This document shows positions 22,802 through 31,595 of a DNA stretch of 55,735 bases, in pieces. The translations under genes and the position numbers were made by a program. Below the pieces are notes generated by a model, which ran no database searches, was not told the origin of the DNA, and was given only the letters and a program-made list of their open reading frames with translations. Every line of letters starts with the position of its first letter. Position 1 is the first letter of the stretch. This DNA is from Candidatus Saganbacteria bacterium (GTDB taxonomy: Bacteria; Margulisbacteria; WOR-1; XYC2-FULL-46-14): positions 1-55,735 of the forward strand of contig JABMQY010000054.1 in NCBI GenBank assembly GCA_013202975.1, written 5' to 3'.

Positions 22802-24889
22802 ATGAATTCACTAAAAAAGGCTGTATTATTTACTTTTGTTTTTATTATTATCAGTTTATTGATTACTTCGTGCGGAGTTAATAATAATGTTGATTCCACA
22901 TCTGTAAGTAATGAAACAAATCCGACAACACCAGCGGCAAATTATGTTCTTACTTCATTAACTTTGTCGTCCGGATCTTTAAGTCCCGCTTTTTTAGCAA
23001 CAACACCCGCATATAGCGTTTCAGTGTCAAATTCAGTAAGCAGTATCACAGTAACTCCAACCGCAAGCGGATCTGCAGGAAGCATTGTTGTTAACGGTAC
23101 GGCAGTTACTTCCGGAAGCCCTTCCGGATCAACTTCTCTTAGTGTTGGAACCAATACAATAAATGTTGTGGTTACCCCGACTGGAGGAAGTTCCACAACC
23201 TATACAATAAGTATAACCAGGCAGGCTGATGCTTCTTCTCCCGGTAGTCCGGATTTTGTTTTATCTGCCGTTGTTCTTTCATCAGGATCACTGAATCCGG
23301 CTTTTGACAGTTCAGTTGCAAGTTACACCGCATCGGTTGCAAATTTGGTAAGTTCAATTACGCTGACTCCAACGGCTGTGGGGAGCGGGGGAAATATAAC
23401 GGTAAATGGATCAAGCGTATCTTCGGGCAATGTCTCGGGTTCAATCTCCCTTAGTGTTGGAACAAATACAATTACAGTGGTAGTTACAAAAGCTGATTCA
23501 ACGTCTACAACTTATACAATAACACTTACCAGGGTAGGGAGTTATTCTCTTTCTGGCCTTGCTATATCTTCTGGAACATTAAGTCCCGTTTTTGAAAGCG
23601 GGACAACCAGTTATGCTGCTTCAATTGCTTATTCGGTAAGTTCAATTACAGTAACACCAACTGCAAATGGCTCTGGCGGAACTATTACTGTTAATGGATC
23701 AGCTGTTTCATCGGGAGATACCTCAAGTGCTATTGCCCAAAGTGTCGGCTCAAACACAATCACTATTGTTGTTACTCCTTCTGGCGGCGGAACTTCTACA
23801 ACCTATACTGTTACTCTTACCCGGGCTGCAGCTAGTTATTCATTAACTGCATTGTCTTTATCATCGGGAACATTGAGTCCAAGTTTTAGCAGTGGAACAA
23901 CCAGTTATACGGCATCAGTTGCTAATTCTGCAAGTTCAATTACAGTTACCCCAACTGCAGCAGGCGACGAAGGAATAGTAACTGTAAATGGATCGAGCGT
24001 ATCTTCTGGAAATGCTTCTAATTCAATTTCTCTTTCTGTTGGAGCAAATACTATTACTGTAGTAATTACTCCAACCGGTGGAAGCGCAACGACTTATACT
24101 ATTATTGTCACCAGGGCTGCTGCTGCCCAAACAATAAATACTAATCCTCCGGCTTCAACGGTCAGGCTGGTTTTTATTCATCATTCTTCCGGAGGAAATT
24201 GGCTCAAGACCAGCGGAGACTTTTATGGAGCGTTGGGAACCGCTTTAAATAGTAATAAATACTATGTTACGGAAACCGATTATGATTGGGATGCAGAGGC
24301 AAATGATAATTTGGGAGATACAACAGATACTACTGACTGGCTCAGCTGGTTTAATGATACAAAAATGCCATATGTTTATTCAAACAGTAATCATTCTTAT
24401 TACTCCAATACTATTAGCGATCCCGGCGGCCAAAATGAAATTATTATGTTTAAATCCTGTTATCCGATGAGCGAAGTAGGCGGGAGCATTGCTGATGAAA
24501 AAGCTATTTATAATGGGCTGCTCACTTATTTTGCAGCGCATACTGATAAGCTGTTTATTTTAATAATTCCTCCGGCACCGATTACAACGTCTTCATATGT
24601 TTTAACCAAACAACTAAATGATTGGCTGGTAGATGAAAGCAACGGTTGGTTGAAAAATTATTCTCACAATAATGTGGCGGTATTTGATTATTACTGCGTT
24701 TTATCTGAAACAGATTCTCATCATCGGGTTAATGGCGGGGCGGTGCAGCACTCCTATTCAGGCTCCTATGACGGGACCTCTCCCTATCATGATGGAGATG
24801 ATCATCCAAATTCTTCCGGCAACCAAAAAGCTGTAACTGAGTTTTTACCTCTTTTGAACTATTATTATAATAGTTGGAAGGGACTTTGA
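22802..24889 (+). CDS. Lipoprotein with four cadherin-like repeats and an SGNH-like C-terminal domain
   Basis: A 695-residue cell-surface protein. The signal peptide ends in a lipobox, LLITSC, so Cys24 should be lipidated. Residues about 48-437 are four repeats of about 93 residues with the pattern LSSGSLSPAF...Y..SV....SSITVTPTA...I.VNG..V.SG and ending TTYTITLTR, matching the cadherin-like beta-sandwich domain found in bacterial surface proteins. Residues about 445-695 form a separate domain: RLVFIHHSSGGNWLK, MFKSCYPMSE and DGDDHPNSSGNQKA, suggesting an SGNH/GDSL-like esterase fold with a late D.HP motif, though the usual first GDS block is altered to HHSSG. Ribosome binding site AGGGAG. 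Likely a glycan- or ester-active adhesin. Confidence 0.8.
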   Translation: MNSLKKAVLFTFVFIIISLLITSCGVNNNVDSTSVSNETNPTTPAANYVLTSLTLSSGSLSPAFLATTPAYSVSVSNSVSSITVTPTASGSAGSIVVNGTAVTSGSPSGSTSLSVGTNTINVVVTPTGGSSTTYTISITRQADASSPGSPDFVLSAVVLSSGSLNPAFDSSVASYTASVANLVSSITLTPTAVGSGGNITVNGSSVSSGNVSGSISLSVGTNTITVVVTKADSTSTTYTITLTRVGSYSLSGLAISSGTLSPVFESGTTSYAASIAYSVSSITVTPTANGSGGTITVNGSAVSSGDTSSAIAQSVGSNTITIVVTPSGGGTSTTYTVTLTRAAASYSLTALSLSSGTLSPSFSSGTTSYTASVANSASSITVTPTAAGDEGIVTVNGSSVSSGNASNSISLSVGANTITVVITPTGGSATTYTIIVTRAAAAQTINTNPPASTVRLVFIHHSSGGNWLKTSGDFYGALGTALNSNKYYVTETDYDWDAEANDNLGDTTDTTDWLSWFNDTKMPYVYSNSNHSYYSNTISDPGGQNEIIMFKSCYPMSEVGGSIADEKAIYNGLLTYFAAHTDKLFILIIPPAPITTSSYVLTKQLNDWLVDESNGWLKNYSHNNVAVFDYYCVLSETDSHHRVNGGAVQHSYSGSYDGTSPYHDGDDHPNSSGNQKAVTEFLPLLNYYYNSWKGL

Positions 24890-24910
24890 TATTTAAGCTA
24901 TAGAAACCTC

Positions 24911-24939
24911 TTGACACTTCATTATATATAGTGTAATAT
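24911..24939 (+). promoter_or_regulatory. Sigma-70 promoter of the ribosomal/RNA polymerase block
   Basis: TTGACA at 24911-24916, 17-base spacer, TAATAT at 24934-24939 (with TATAAT three bases further on). It is the only consensus promoter I see ahead of the 29-kb plus-strand block and leaves a leader of about 70 bases before the small ORF at 25017. Confidence 0.75.
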
Positions 24940-25016
24940 AATAAAACGGTTATCAAATAATTGTTTTGTTCGATAATCTTCCTTTTTCCAGAATGAATAT
25001 TTTTGGAGGGGGAAGT

Positions 25017-25049
25017 ATGTTGTTTTTTTGGGGGTTTTTCTTTTTATGA
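25017..25049 (+). CDS. Phe-rich 10-codon leader ORF coupled to rpmG
   Basis: The [13 protein letters not shown] has a strong ribosome binding site (GGAGGGGGA, three bases before ATG). Its TGA stop overlaps the ATG of rpmG as ATGA. rpmG has no binding site of its own, so its ribosomes must come from this ORF. Five of ten residues are Phe and one is Trp. It may act as a translational coupler or as an attenuation-type sensor of aromatic aminoacyl-tRNA supply. Not previously known to me. Confidence 0.55.
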   Translation: MLFFWGFFFL

Positions 25050-25198
25050 GAGATATAGTTAGATTGGAGTGTACAGAGTGCAAAGAGAGAAACTATACTA
25101 CTACCAAAGATAAAAAGAAAACACCGAAACGATTAGAATTTTCAAAGTATTGCAGAAAATGCAGGAAGCATACAAAGCATAAAGAAGGTAAGAAGTAA
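25046..25198 (+). CDS. rpmG: 50S ribosomal protein L33
   Basis: A 50-residue large-subunit protein: [17 protein letters not shown], then [13 protein letters not shown]. Both CxxC pairs are intact, so this is the zinc-binding form. First structural gene of the block, in the common order rpmG, tRNA-Trp, secE, nusG. Its start overlaps the stop of the Phe-rich leader ORF. Confidence 0.93.
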   Translation: MRDIVRLECTECKERNYTTTKDKKKTPKRLEFSKYCRKCRKHTKHKEGKK

Positions 25199-25215
25199 TC
25201 TGGTTTGAGTTGAGA

Positions 25216-25292
25216 GGGCGAGTAGCTCAAATGGCTAGAGCACCGGTCTCCAAAACCGGGGGTTAGGGGTTCAACTCCTCTCTCGCCCGCCA
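25216..25292 (+). tRNA. trnW: tRNA-Trp (CCA)
   Basis: Acceptor stem GGGCGAG pairs with CTCGCCC. D-stem GCTC/GAGC, anticodon loop CTCCAAA with anticodon CCA, and T-loop TTCAACT are all in place. The 3' CCA is encoded. It lies between rpmG and secE, a conserved position in many bacteria. Confidence 0.95.
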
Positions 25293-25303
25293 TGTACTAA
25301 AAA

Positions 25304-25501
25304 ATGAATAAGATAACAAGTTATTTAAAAGAGACTCGGATAGAGATTAAGAAGGTAGCATGGCCGGATTGGGGATATGTTCGTAACGCAACGGTAATAA
25401 TAATAGTTGTAAGTTTGTTGATTGGATTTTTTGTAATGTTTTTAGATCTTATTTTTGCTAGAGCTATAATGGCTTTAAATTCAATAGATTTGGTGTTTTA
25501 A
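25304..25501 (+). CDS. secE: Preprotein translocase subunit SecE
   Basis: A 65-residue single-span subunit of the SecYEG channel in the inner membrane. The amphipathic region ETRIEIKKVAWPDWGYV (with the conserved KKV.WP) precedes one membrane helix, VIIIVVSLLIGFFVMFLDLI. It starts 11 bases after the tRNA, and its stop directly abuts the nusG ATG. Confidence 0.93.
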   Translation: MNKITSYLKETRIEIKKVAWPDWGYVRNATVIIIVVSLLIGFFVMFLDLIFARAIMALNSIDLVF

Positions 25502-26308
25502 ATGGAAGATGATAACAAGAAACTTGAAAACGAAATAAATAAAGAAAAGGTGGGGCAGGACACTGTTCTGCCAGTACAAGAAAAAGCTGCTGCTTCCGAT
25601 GAGGTTAAGAAAGAAAATCCTCCTCAAGAAGAAAAAACAGTAGAGCAGAACGAGCCTGTACAGGATCAGGAGAAAGCTGCTGAAGAGGTAGAAGCGGAGA
25701 AGCCGGTTGAGGCAGTAGTTGAAGAGACAGCAAAAGAACCAGAACAAGAAATCAAGCAAGAAGTAAAAAAGACGATTAAGGGTGAAAAGAGATGGTATGT
25801 AATCCAAACTTATTCCGGGCAGGAAGAAAAAGTTCAGGAAGCGCTGATGCAGACAATCGATATGCTGCACTTACAGGAAGTTGTTGCACAGATTTTGATT
25901 CCGGAAGAAGAAATTGTAGAGCTGAAGGGCAGAAAGCGAATTGAGAAAAAGAGAAAGATGTTTCCGGGGTATGTTTTTCTGGAAATGATTCTGACGGAAG
26001 AAACCTGGTACGCAATTCGTCAGACCCCGGGTGTTTCCCGATTCATCGGGACCAAGGTTAAGCCGACGCCTGTTTCTGACCGGGAAATGCAGAGGGTCTT
26101 AAAGCAAATTGGAGCAAAAGAAGAAAAGCTTGAAATTGCTTTTAAGAAAGGTGAGACTGTACGGATAATCTCCGGTCCTTTTAGGGGATATACCGGGATA
26201 ATAGATGAAATTAATCCGGATAAGGAAAAGTTAAAGGTTTTAATTAATATTTTTGGACGAGATACGCCGGTTGAAGTTAATTTTGAACACGCGGAGAAAA
26301 TAGTATAA
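25502..26308 (+). CDS. nusG: Transcription elongation/antitermination factor NusG with long acidic N-terminal extension
   Basis: The conserved NusG begins near residue 97: [15 protein letters not shown] opens the NGN domain that binds the RNA polymerase clamp, and FPGYVFLEM follows. A KOW domain ([18 protein letters not shown]) ends the protein. Residues 1-96 are a Glu/Lys-rich, Gln-containing, low-complexity extension absent from ordinary NusG (about 175-180 residues). No internal ATG with a good site exists near residue 97, and the ATG at 25502 directly follows secE, so I keep the long form. The extension could be a disordered tail. Confidence 0.92.
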   Translation: MEDDNKKLENEINKEKVGQDTVLPVQEKAAASDEVKKENPPQEEKTVEQNEPVQDQEKAAEEVEAEKPVEAVVEETAKEPEQEIKQEVKKTIKGEKRWYVIQTYSGQEEKVQEALMQTIDMLHLQEVVAQILIPEEEIVELKGRKRIEKKRKMFPGYVFLEMILTEETWYAIRQTPGVSRFIGTKVKPTPVSDREMQRVLKQIGAKEEKLEIAFKKGETVRIISGPFRGYTGIIDEINPDKEKLKVLINIFGRDTPVEVNFEHAEKIV

Positions 26309-26310
26309 AG

Positions 26311-26754
26311 ATGCCACCAAAAAAGAAGAAAAAGAAAAAAGTTGTTATTACAAAGATAAAACTGCAGATTCCTGCCGGAAAGGCTAATCCTGCACCCCCA
26401 ATTGGTCCTGCTTTGGGTCAGCACGGAATCAATATTATGGAATTCTGTAAGGCATACAATGCTGCAACCAAAGAAAAAGGAGATATGATAATCCCGGTTG
26501 AAATCTCCGTTTTCAAGGATCGTTCCTTTGATTTTATTTTAAAGACCCCTCCTGCTGCAGCCTTAATCCGTAAAGCTGCTAAAATCGAGAAAGGATCTGG
26601 TGTCCCCAATAAAGAAAAAGTCGGTAAAATCACCAAGAAACAACTTAAGGAGATTGCCGAGATAAAGCTCCCTGACCTCAATGCTTATGATGTTGATGCA
26701 GCAATGAAAATTGTTGCAGGTACTGCACGAAATATGGGAGTGACTGTAGAATAA
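26311..26754 (+). CDS. rplK: 50S ribosomal protein L11
   Basis: A 147-residue component of the GTPase-associated centre, binding 23S rRNA with L10/L12. The [19 protein letters not shown] motif is intact, as is the C-terminal RNA-binding region ([11 protein letters not shown]). The N-terminus carries seven consecutive Lys (PPKKKKKKK), longer than usual. It sits two bases after nusG and overlaps rplA (TAATG). Confidence 0.96.
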   Translation: MPPKKKKKKKVVITKIKLQIPAGKANPAPPIGPALGQHGINIMEFCKAYNAATKEKGDMIIPVEISVFKDRSFDFILKTPPAAALIRKAAKIEKGSGVPNKEKVGKITKKQLKEIAEIKLPDLNAYDVDAAMKIVAGTARNMGVTVE

Positions 26755-27443
26755 TGGGTAAAAAAATTGAGGAAAAGAAAAAAATGGTAGATAGTTTAAA
26801 AAGCTATAAACCGGCTGATGCGATCAAGCTTTTAAAAGAGGTTTCGTGGGCAAAGTTTGATGAGGGTATTGATGTTGCCTTAAAACTTAATGTTTCCCTT
26901 AAGAAGGGCTCTGCTCCTGTAAGAGGGGTGGTTGATCTTCCTCACGGCACAGGAAAAACAATCAAAATTGCTGTAATTACCAGCGGGGTAAATCTAGCAG
27001 AAGCTACTGAGGCCGGAGCGGACGAAGTTGGTGAAGATGATCTGATCAAGAAGATCGAAAAGGGGTTTTTGGGTTTTGATATTTTAATTGCTTCACCGGA
27101 TATGATGGCAAAAGTTGGTAAATTAGGCAAAGTTTTAGGCAAGCGCGGTTTGATGCCTAATCCAAAAAGCCAGACCGTTACAAAAGATATTAAAGAAACT
27201 GTTGCTGGTTTTAAAAAAGGTAAGGCTGAATTCAAGATGGATAAGGGGGGAGCCGTTCATTTGTTGATAGGAAGAAAATCCTTTGAGGATAGTGCCATTG
27301 AAGAAAATTTGCGTTTGGCCGTAAATGCTGTCCAGCAGGCAAGGCCGTCAAGTGTTAAGGGTGTTTTTATTAAAAGAATTACGATGTCCTCGACTATGGG
27401 TCCGGGGATAAGGCTTGATTCTCAAGCCATTGTGGAGTTATAA
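26754..27443 (+). CDS. rplA: 50S ribosomal protein L1
   Basis: A 229-residue L1-stalk protein. GKVLGKRGLMPNPKSQTVT and AEFKMDKGGAVHLLIGRKSF are the family signature and RNA-binding region. The start overlaps the rplK stop. L1 is often an autogenous repressor of its own operon; no mimic site is visible here because there is no spacer. Confidence 0.96.
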   Translation: MGKKIEEKKKMVDSLKSYKPADAIKLLKEVSWAKFDEGIDVALKLNVSLKKGSAPVRGVVDLPHGTGKTIKIAVITSGVNLAEATEAGADEVGEDDLIKKIEKGFLGFDILIASPDMMAKVGKLGKVLGKRGLMPNPKSQTVTKDIKETVAGFKKGKAEFKMDKGGAVHLLIGRKSFEDSAIEENLRLAVNAVQQARPSSVKGVFIKRITMSSTMGPGIRLDSQAIVEL

Positions 27444-27444
27444 A

Positions 27445-27990
27445 ATGCCAGGCAGAACAATTGTTCGTCCAGAAAAAATAAAGTCAGTTGAAGCAATGAA
27501 AGAGCTGGCCGATAAGAGCTCAACCATTATTATTACTAATTATAAAGGTATGACAGTAAAGCAGTTAACTCAATTGCGTTGCTCTCTTCGATCATGTGGT
27601 GCTCAATATAAAATTGTTAAGAATAGTGTGTCTGTACGGGCTCTTCCCAAACAAAATGAAATACTTATTAAAAGTATTGATGAATCAATTGCAATTGTTT
27701 TTGGCCATGAAGATGTGGTTGGGCCAACTAAGCAGCTGGTTGATTTTATTGCCGAAAACGAGAAACCAGAAATTTTATGCGGAACGCTTGATAATGAGTT
27801 TATGACTAAGGAAGCGATTATTCAGTTATCAAAACTTCCTTCGAAAAACGAGTTAATTGCCAAGATGCTTCAGTGTTTAAATGGTCCTGTTTACGGGTTT
27901 GTCAATGTGTTGGCTGGAACAATGCGTAAATTACTATACGCATTAAATGCAGTAAAAGAAAAACAAGAAAGTAAAGGAGGTGAATCGTAA
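27445..27990 (+). CDS. rplJ: 50S ribosomal protein L10
   Basis: A 181-residue base of the L7/L12 stalk. [18 protein letters not shown] and [13 protein letters not shown] match the rRNA-binding domain, followed by the C-terminal helix that binds L12 dimers. I start at ATG 27445, one base after the rplA stop; an upstream in-frame start would lie inside rplA. The usual long rplJ leader with its L10-binding structure is absent. It overlaps rplL (TAATG). Confidence 0.95.
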   Translation: MPGRTIVRPEKIKSVEAMKELADKSSTIIITNYKGMTVKQLTQLRCSLRSCGAQYKIVKNSVSVRALPKQNEILIKSIDESIAIVFGHEDVVGPTKQLVDFIAENEKPEILCGTLDNEFMTKEAIIQLSKLPSKNELIAKMLQCLNGPVYGFVNVLAGTMRKLLYALNAVKEKQESKGGES

Positions 27991-28358
27991 TGGCAAAGAT
28001 TGAGGATATTATTACACAGGTTGGAGAATTGTCTGTTCTGGAACTGGCTGATTTAGTTAAGAAACTGGAAGAAAAATTTGGAGTTTCTGCCGCAGCTCCG
28101 GTTATGGCCGCAGCTGGTGGGGGAGCCGCCGCCGAAGAAGAGGTCCAGGACGAATTTGATGTTGTCTTAACATCTGCCGGAGCAAAGAAGATCCAGGTAT
28201 TAAAGATTGTACGCGAATTAACCGGACTTGGTTTGAAAGAAGCAAAAGGACTGGTTGACTCTGCTCCCAAACCGGTAAAAGAAAAAGTTAAAAAAGAAGA
28301 AGCAGAAGAAGCAAAGAAGAAGTTAGAAGCCGAAGGGGCAAAAGTGGAGATTAAATAA
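27990..28358 (+). CDS. rplL: 50S ribosomal protein L7/L12
   Basis: A 122-residue stalk protein. The N-terminal dimer domain ([24 protein letters not shown]) is followed by an Ala/Gly hinge and the C-terminal factor-binding domain ([21 protein letters not shown]). It has the strongest ribosome binding site in the cluster (AAAGGAGGTGA), in line with its multi-copy stoichiometry. Confidence 0.97.
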   Translation: MAKIEDIITQVGELSVLELADLVKKLEEKFGVSAAAPVMAAAGGGAAAEEEVQDEFDVVLTSAGAKKIQVLKIVRELTGLGLKEAKGLVDSAPKPVKEKVKKEEAEEAKKKLEAEGAKVEIK

Positions 28359-28360
28359 TA

Positions 28361-31300
28361 ATGGGCAAAAGACAAAATTTATTTAAGGATAATAGAAAAA
28401 AGACTTTTTCACCGCCTGATTTTTTGGAGATGCAGCTTAACTCATTTGAGTGGTTTAGGCAAATTGGACTTAAGGAAGAGTTAAAGGCAGTTTCTCCCAT
28501 AAAAAGTTACGACGGTAAATTTGAGCTTTATTTTACTGGCAAGGTAAACTTTGTTAAGCCCAAGTATAATGTGAGAGATTGTTTGGTCAGAGAAATCACC
28601 TATGCTTCTCCAATTAATGTGGAGATTAAGCTGGTGAACAAAGAGACTAAAGAAATCAAAATGCAGGAAGTTTTTCTCTGCGATTTGCCGATAATGACCG
28701 ATCGCGGAACCTTTATAATCAACGGAGCTGAGCGCGTAATTGTAAGTCAGCTAACGCGTTCTCCCGGAGTCTATTTTAAAGAAAGCAAACGTCTTGAAAA
28801 GCTAAACCGTACTCTTTATTATGCTACTATTATTCCAGACAGAGGCGCCTGGTTAGAGGTTGAAACAGATGCCCACCTGTCTATTTTTGCCCGGATCAAT
28901 AAAACCCGCAAGATTGGAATTATCACTTTTCTCTGTGCGATTGGAACTACTGAGAAGGAAATTTTAAATGCACTTTCTGAGGGGGAGTTTAGAAAACGCT
29001 CTCTAAAAGAGAGCCCAATTATTTCAAAAGAAGATGCCCTGATAGAGATTTATAAAAAAATGCGTCCCGGTGACCCGGCTACTTACGAGGGGGCGCGCCT
29101 TTATTTGAACAATCTTTTTTTCAATGCGAGGCGTTATGATTTGTCCCGGGTCGGCCGTTATAAAATGAATCGCAAGCTGGGTGTCAATGTTGATTTAGAT
29201 GCTCAGGTTTTGACAAAGCAGGACATCTTGGGAATTGTAAAATATTTAGTCGATCTTCATTCAGGAGAAGGATTAACTGATGATATCGATCATCTGGGCA
29301 ATCGGCGTATTCGTTCTGTTGGAGAGCTTTTGACCCGATCTTTTAGGATTGGTCTGACCCGTATTGAGCGTTTAGTAAAAGAGGCCATGTTGACAAAGGG
29401 CACCCCCGGAGTTACTCCTCAGGCTTTAATCAATGTTCGTCCTATGGCAGCAGTGATTAAAGAGTTTTTTGGTTCTTCCCAGCTTTCTCAATTTATGGAT
29501 CAAACCAATCCTCTGGCTGAACTAACTCACAAACGCAGGCTTTCAGCTTTGGGGCCTGGCGGATTAACTCGCGAGAGAGCCGGATTTGAAGTAAGGGATA
29601 TTCATCCCAGCCATTATGGCAGGGTTTGTCCCATTGAAACTCCCGAAGGACCTAATGCCGGATTAATTGCTTCACTTGCAACTTATGGAAAAGTAAATGA
29701 ATTTGGTTTTATTGAAACCCCATATTTTAAAGTAAACAACGGCAAGGTTTCAACAAAGGTAGACCATCTGACTGCCGATATTGAGGATCTTTATAAAATT
29801 GCTTCTTGTGATACCAGAATTAATAAGAATCGGGAAATTGTTGAAAAACAGGTTCCGGTTCGTTATAAAAGAAAATTTATTTTTTCTCCGGCTAAGGAAA
29901 CTGATTATATCAGTGTGGTTCCGGAACAGGTAATTGGTGTTTCTACTTCCATGATCCCTTTTATTGAGCATGACGACGCTAACCGGGCTTTAATGGGAGC
30001 CAACATGCAGCGTCAGTCCGTCCCGCTTATGAAACCGGAAGCTCCTTTTGTTGGAACTGGATTAGAAAAAAAGGTGGCTGATGATTCTCGTACCCTGATA
30101 AAAGCGCTCCATCCTGGAACGGTATCCCGCGTAACGGCGGAAGAAATTGTTGTTTCAACCAGCAGCGGCAAAAAAGACGTTTTTGAATTGGTGAAATTTT
30201 CACGCAGCAATCAGAATACCTTAATTCATGAACGGCCGAGGGTAAAGGTTGGAGCAAAGGTGAAAAAGGATGATTTATTGGCGGATGGTTCTGCAACAGA
30301 CATGGGTGAATTGGCTCTTGGAAAAAACATTCTGATTGCAATGATGCCGTGGGAAGGCTATAACTTTGAAGACGCGATTCTTCTCTCGGAGAGATTGGTT
30401 TATGATGATGTTTTTACTTCGGCGCATATTGAGCGCTACGAGGTGGAAGTGCGGTCTACTAAACTAGGAATGGAAGAAATTACCCGTGAGATTCCAAATA
30501 TCGGAGAAGAGGCCCTTAGAAATCTGGATGAGAGAGGAATTATTCGCTCTGGTACAGAGGTTGAACCAGGAGATGTTTTGGTCGGAAAGGTAACTCCAAA
30601 AGGAGAGACCGAACTCCCTGCTGAAGAAAAACTTTTACGTGCAATTTTTGGAGATAAGGCTCGTGATATGAGAGATACTTCCTTAAAAGTTCCACCTGGA
30701 GAAAGAGGGAAGGTTATTAATGTTCGTGTGTTTTCCCGAGAGAAGGGGGATGAACTTTCTCCCGGAGTTCACGAACTGGTAAGGGTATATATTGCTCAGC
30801 TTAGAAAGGTAAGTATTGGAGATAAGCTGGCAGGACGCCACGGTAACAAAGGGGTCGTCGCAAAAATATTAAAGGAAGAAGATATGCCTTATCTGCCGGA
30901 TGGAACGCCGGTAGATGTAGTTTTGAATCCGCTGGGTGTTCCTTCAAGAATGAATATTGGGCAGATTTTTGAATTGCTGCTCGGATTTTGTGCGCATGAA
31001 TTGAATACCTATTATGAAGTCCCTCCCTTTGATGAGGTATGCAGCAGTGAATCGTCCGAAGAATTTGTAGCAAGACAGTTAAAAATGGTTCCTCATTCAT
31101 GGTGTGACGAGAGCGGAAAAATTGAGCTGCGTGACGGAAGAACCGGCCAGGCATTTGAAAGAAAAGTTGCTGTTGGCTACAGTTATCTCATGAAATTGAT
31201 CCATTTAGTTGATGATAAGATGCATGCTCGTTCCACCGGACCTTATTCTTTAATAACACAACAACCGCTGGGTGGAAAGGCTCAGTTCGGAGGCCAGCGT

Positions 31301-31591
31301 TTTGGAGAAATGGAAGTGTGGGCGTTAGAAGCATATGGCGCTGCCCATACTCTGCAGGAATTATTAACGGTGAAATCAGATGATGTTGTTGGGCGTTCTA
31401 AAGTTTATGAGGCAATTATTAAGGGTAAACCGATGGAGCGGCCGGGAGTTCCGGAGTCATTTAAGGTTTTGATTAAAGAACTGCGAAGTTTGGGTCTGGA
31501 TGTTCGGGCATTAACTGCAAAAGGAAAAGAAATAAGTCTTGATGAAGAAACCAAGAAGAAACGCCCTTCAGGGATAAGGCGCAAGAGGTGA
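28361..31591 (+). CDS. rpoB: DNA-directed RNA polymerase subunit beta
   Basis: A 1076-residue subunit, at the short end of the family, with no large lineage insertions. Recognisable blocks are [18 protein letters not shown], the rifampicin-pocket region [56 protein letters not shown] and the C-terminal [20 protein letters not shown]. The pocket residues match the usual sensitive type, but no drug phenotype is claimed. It lies two bases after rplL; rpoC begins four bases downstream. Confidence 0.98.
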   Translation: MGKRQNLFKDNRKKTFSPPDFLEMQLNSFEWFRQIGLKEELKAVSPIKSYDGKFELYFTGKVNFVKPKYNVRDCLVREITYASPINVEIKLVNKETKEIKMQEVFLCDLPIMTDRGTFIINGAERVIVSQLTRSPGVYFKESKRLEKLNRTLYYATIIPDRGAWLEVETDAHLSIFARINKTRKIGIITFLCAIGTTEKEILNALSEGEFRKRSLKESPIISKEDALIEIYKKMRPGDPATYEGARLYLNNLFFNARRYDLSRVGRYKMNRKLGVNVDLDAQVLTKQDILGIVKYLVDLHSGEGLTDDIDHLGNRRIRSVGELLTRSFRIGLTRIERLVKEAMLTKGTPGVTPQALINVRPMAAVIKEFFGSSQLSQFMDQTNPLAELTHKRRLSALGPGGLTRERAGFEVRDIHPSHYGRVCPIETPEGPNAGLIASLATYGKVNEFGFIETPYFKVNNGKVSTKVDHLTADIEDLYKIASCDTRINKNREIVEKQVPVRYKRKFIFSPAKETDYISVVPEQVIGVSTSMIPFIEHDDANRALMGANMQRQSVPLMKPEAPFVGTGLEKKVADDSRTLIKALHPGTVSRVTAEEIVVSTSSGKKDVFELVKFSRSNQNTLIHERPRVKVGAKVKKDDLLADGSATDMGELALGKNILIAMMPWEGYNFEDAILLSERLVYDDVFTSAHIERYEVEVRSTKLGMEEITREIPNIGEEALRNLDERGIIRSGTEVEPGDVLVGKVTPKGETELPAEEKLLRAIFGDKARDMRDTSLKVPPGERGKVINVRVFSREKGDELSPGVHELVRVYIAQLRKVSIGDKLAGRHGNKGVVAKILKEEDMPYLPDGTPVDVVLNPLGVPSRMNIGQIFELLLGFCAHELNTYYEVPPFDEVCSSESSEEFVARQLKMVPHSWCDESGKIELRDGRTGQAFERKVAVGYSYLMKLIHLVDDKMHARSTGPYSLITQQPLGGKAQFGGQRFGEMEVWALEAYGAAHTLQELLTVKSDDVVGRSKVYEAIIKGKPMERPGVPESFKVLIKELRSLGLDVRALTAKGKEISLDEETKKKRPSGIRRKR

Positions 31592-31595
31592 TAAA

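Noticed and set aside
22945-24115. CRISPR or DNA tandem-repeat array
   Set aside because: The repeats are about 280 bases, in frame and diverged at the DNA level; they encode beta-sandwich domains.
25093-25293. Minus-strand ORF across rpmG and the tRNA
   Set aside because: It overlaps the tRNA-Trp gene and L33 completely; a shadow frame, with tRNA sequence translated into spurious peptide.
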